NCBI RefSeq assembly: GCF_900172215.1
Contig: NZ_FWFP01000006.1
Span: forward strand, 1-64,000
Origin: Ruegeria meonggei
Lineage (GTDB): Bacteria > Pseudomonadota > Alphaproteobacteria > Rhodobacterales > Rhodobacteraceae
Length of the DNA stretch: 64,000 bases
Direction of reading: 5' to 3'
In this document: positions 63,389 through 64,000 of the stretch, piece after piece
Position numbering within the stretch: the stretch's first letter is position 1
Layout: each line of letters begins with the position of its first letter
Made by a program: the position numbers and the translations under genes
Notes under the pieces: model-generated
The model's input: only the letters and a program-made list of their open reading frames with translations
Databases searched by the model: none
Told to the model about the DNA's origin: nothing

Positions 63389-64000
63389 TCATTGGCCGGC
63401 GACGGCGACAAGATCCAACACAAGAGGGCCGAGGTTTTCAACGATCCGAGCCACGCCTTCAGCATTTGGGTGAATGCCGTCTGGCTGCATAAAGGTACGA
63501 ACTGCTTCGGGGTCGTTTTCTGCGCTTAGCCCAGTGAAAAAGCTGGGGGCGTAACCGGTTTGGTAAAGCTCGGCCAGATCGGGATAGATCGCGTCAAAGG
63601 CCGTCTTGTAATCCGCGCCATAGTTTCCCGGTGCCTGTAGCCCGACCAACAAGACATCCACGTCCGACTCTGCCGCCGTTTTGACGATCGCCTCAATATT
63701 GGCACGCGCAACCGCCGGATCTATGCCGCGCAACAAATCATTTCCACCCAACGACACAATCAATCCGTCCACATCCGGCGTCAGTGTCCACGCGACCCGG
63801 GCCGCGCCACCAGCCGTGGTATCGCCAGACACCCCAGCATTGATCAGATTCACATCCGCACCCTGTTCCTTGAGCCATCGGTCAAGCTGAGGCACAAAAC
63901 CATCCTGTTCCGGCAACCCGTAGCCCTGCGTCAATGAATCCCCCAACGCAGCAATCACCACCTGCTCGGCTGTGGCTGCAAAGCCGCAGAACACAAACAG
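63389..64000 (-). CDS. TesA-like GDSL esterase/thioesterase, 5' end beyond the window
   Basis: The visible 200 residues match SGNH/GDSL enzymes of the TesA/arylesterase group: A-L-G-D-S-L-T-Q-G-Y-G-L (block I), G-V-S-G-D-T-T-A-G-G, L-G-G-N-D-L-L-R-G (block III) and D-G-I-H-P-N-A (block V with catalytic D and H). The N-terminal F-C-G-F-A-A-T-A-E-Q looks like the end of a signal peptide, so the true start lies past position 64000. It is periplasmic. Confidence 0.9.
   Translation of the reverse strand: MFVFCGFAATAEQVVIAALGDSLTQGYGLPEQDGFVPQLDRWLKEQGADVNLINAGVSGDTTAGGAARVAWTLTPDVDGLIVSLGGNDLLRGIDPAVARANIEAIVKTAAESDVDVLLVGLQAPGNYGADYKTAFDAIYPDLAELYQTGYAPSFFTGLSAENDPEAVRTFMQPDGIHPNAEGVARIVENLGPLVLDLVAVAGQ

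Overview
The window reads as a chromosomal segment of a marine-type alphaproteobacterium of the order Rhodobacterales (Roseobacter group, resembling Ruegeria, Tritonibacter or Phaeobacter). This is inferred from overall protein style, moderately high GC, a class I lysyl-tRNA synthetase, an NDUFS4-like complex I accessory protein and an alphaproteobacterial inositol catabolic gene set. No rRNA operon, insertion sequence, integrase, prophage or CRISPR array was seen. Gene density is high, with short operons on both strands.

Layout. 1-509 is a gene-free leader with a 21-bp tandem repeat. 510-3034 is a pxpBCA 5-oxoprolinase operon, followed by an HPPD-like VOC dioxygenase (3186-4433). 4502-10441 holds housekeeping genes: a DacA-type carboxypeptidase with SPOR domain, a HAD phosphatase, ClpS, an RsmC-like methyltransferase, an SDR lacking its catalytic lysine, HemF, and a small secreted protein. 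10638-13208 is modABC (molybdate import), divergent from a class V aminotransferase. tRNA-Val(UAC) follows.

14891-21030 and 27607-38386 are two blocks of one apparent inositol regulon. A LacI-family regulator lies in block A with two Gfo/Idh/MocA dehydrogenases, an IolC-type kinase, a divergent IolB-like isomerase and a class II aldolase. Block B carries iolG, a ribose/inositol-type ABC importer, iolD, iolE, a PhyH-family dioxygenase, iolB, an SDR and a TIM-barrel isomerase. The palindrome TTGCAACCGGTTGCAA, or a close variant, occurs at four matching places: upstream of the regulator, in the divergent iolC promoter region, upstream of iolG, and upstream of the importer. Between the blocks lie an adenylate cyclase/truncated globin pair, a methyltransferase, an alpha/beta hydrolase and a hybrid histidine kinase/response regulator pair. 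A truncated, frameshifted aldolase remnant sits at the edge of block B.

38501-50598 is more accessory: a frameshifted secreted-protein gene, tRNA-Arg(UCU), a GNAT, the NDUFS4-like protein, UvrB, AT-richer hypothetical genes, TerB-like, TM2, ABM, Excalibur and universal-stress proteins, a secreted-protein gene broken by an amber codon, and a large beta-helix protein. 50647-57291 contains LysRS-I, phenylalanine hydroxylase (phhA/phhB) with a divergent Lrp regulator, a TerB protein, a PBP4-type peptidase and NadD. 57581-62518 holds EttA plus three sulfotransferase-like genes, with a cold-shock gene between the two closest paralogues. The window ends with an L,D-transpeptidase and a partial TesA-like esterase.

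The most interesting biology is the two-block inositol regulon with extra enzymes, especially the dioxygenase, which suggests use of modified inositols. Next are the globin/adenylate cyclase pair, the HPPD-like enzyme and the lysine-less SDR next to hemF.
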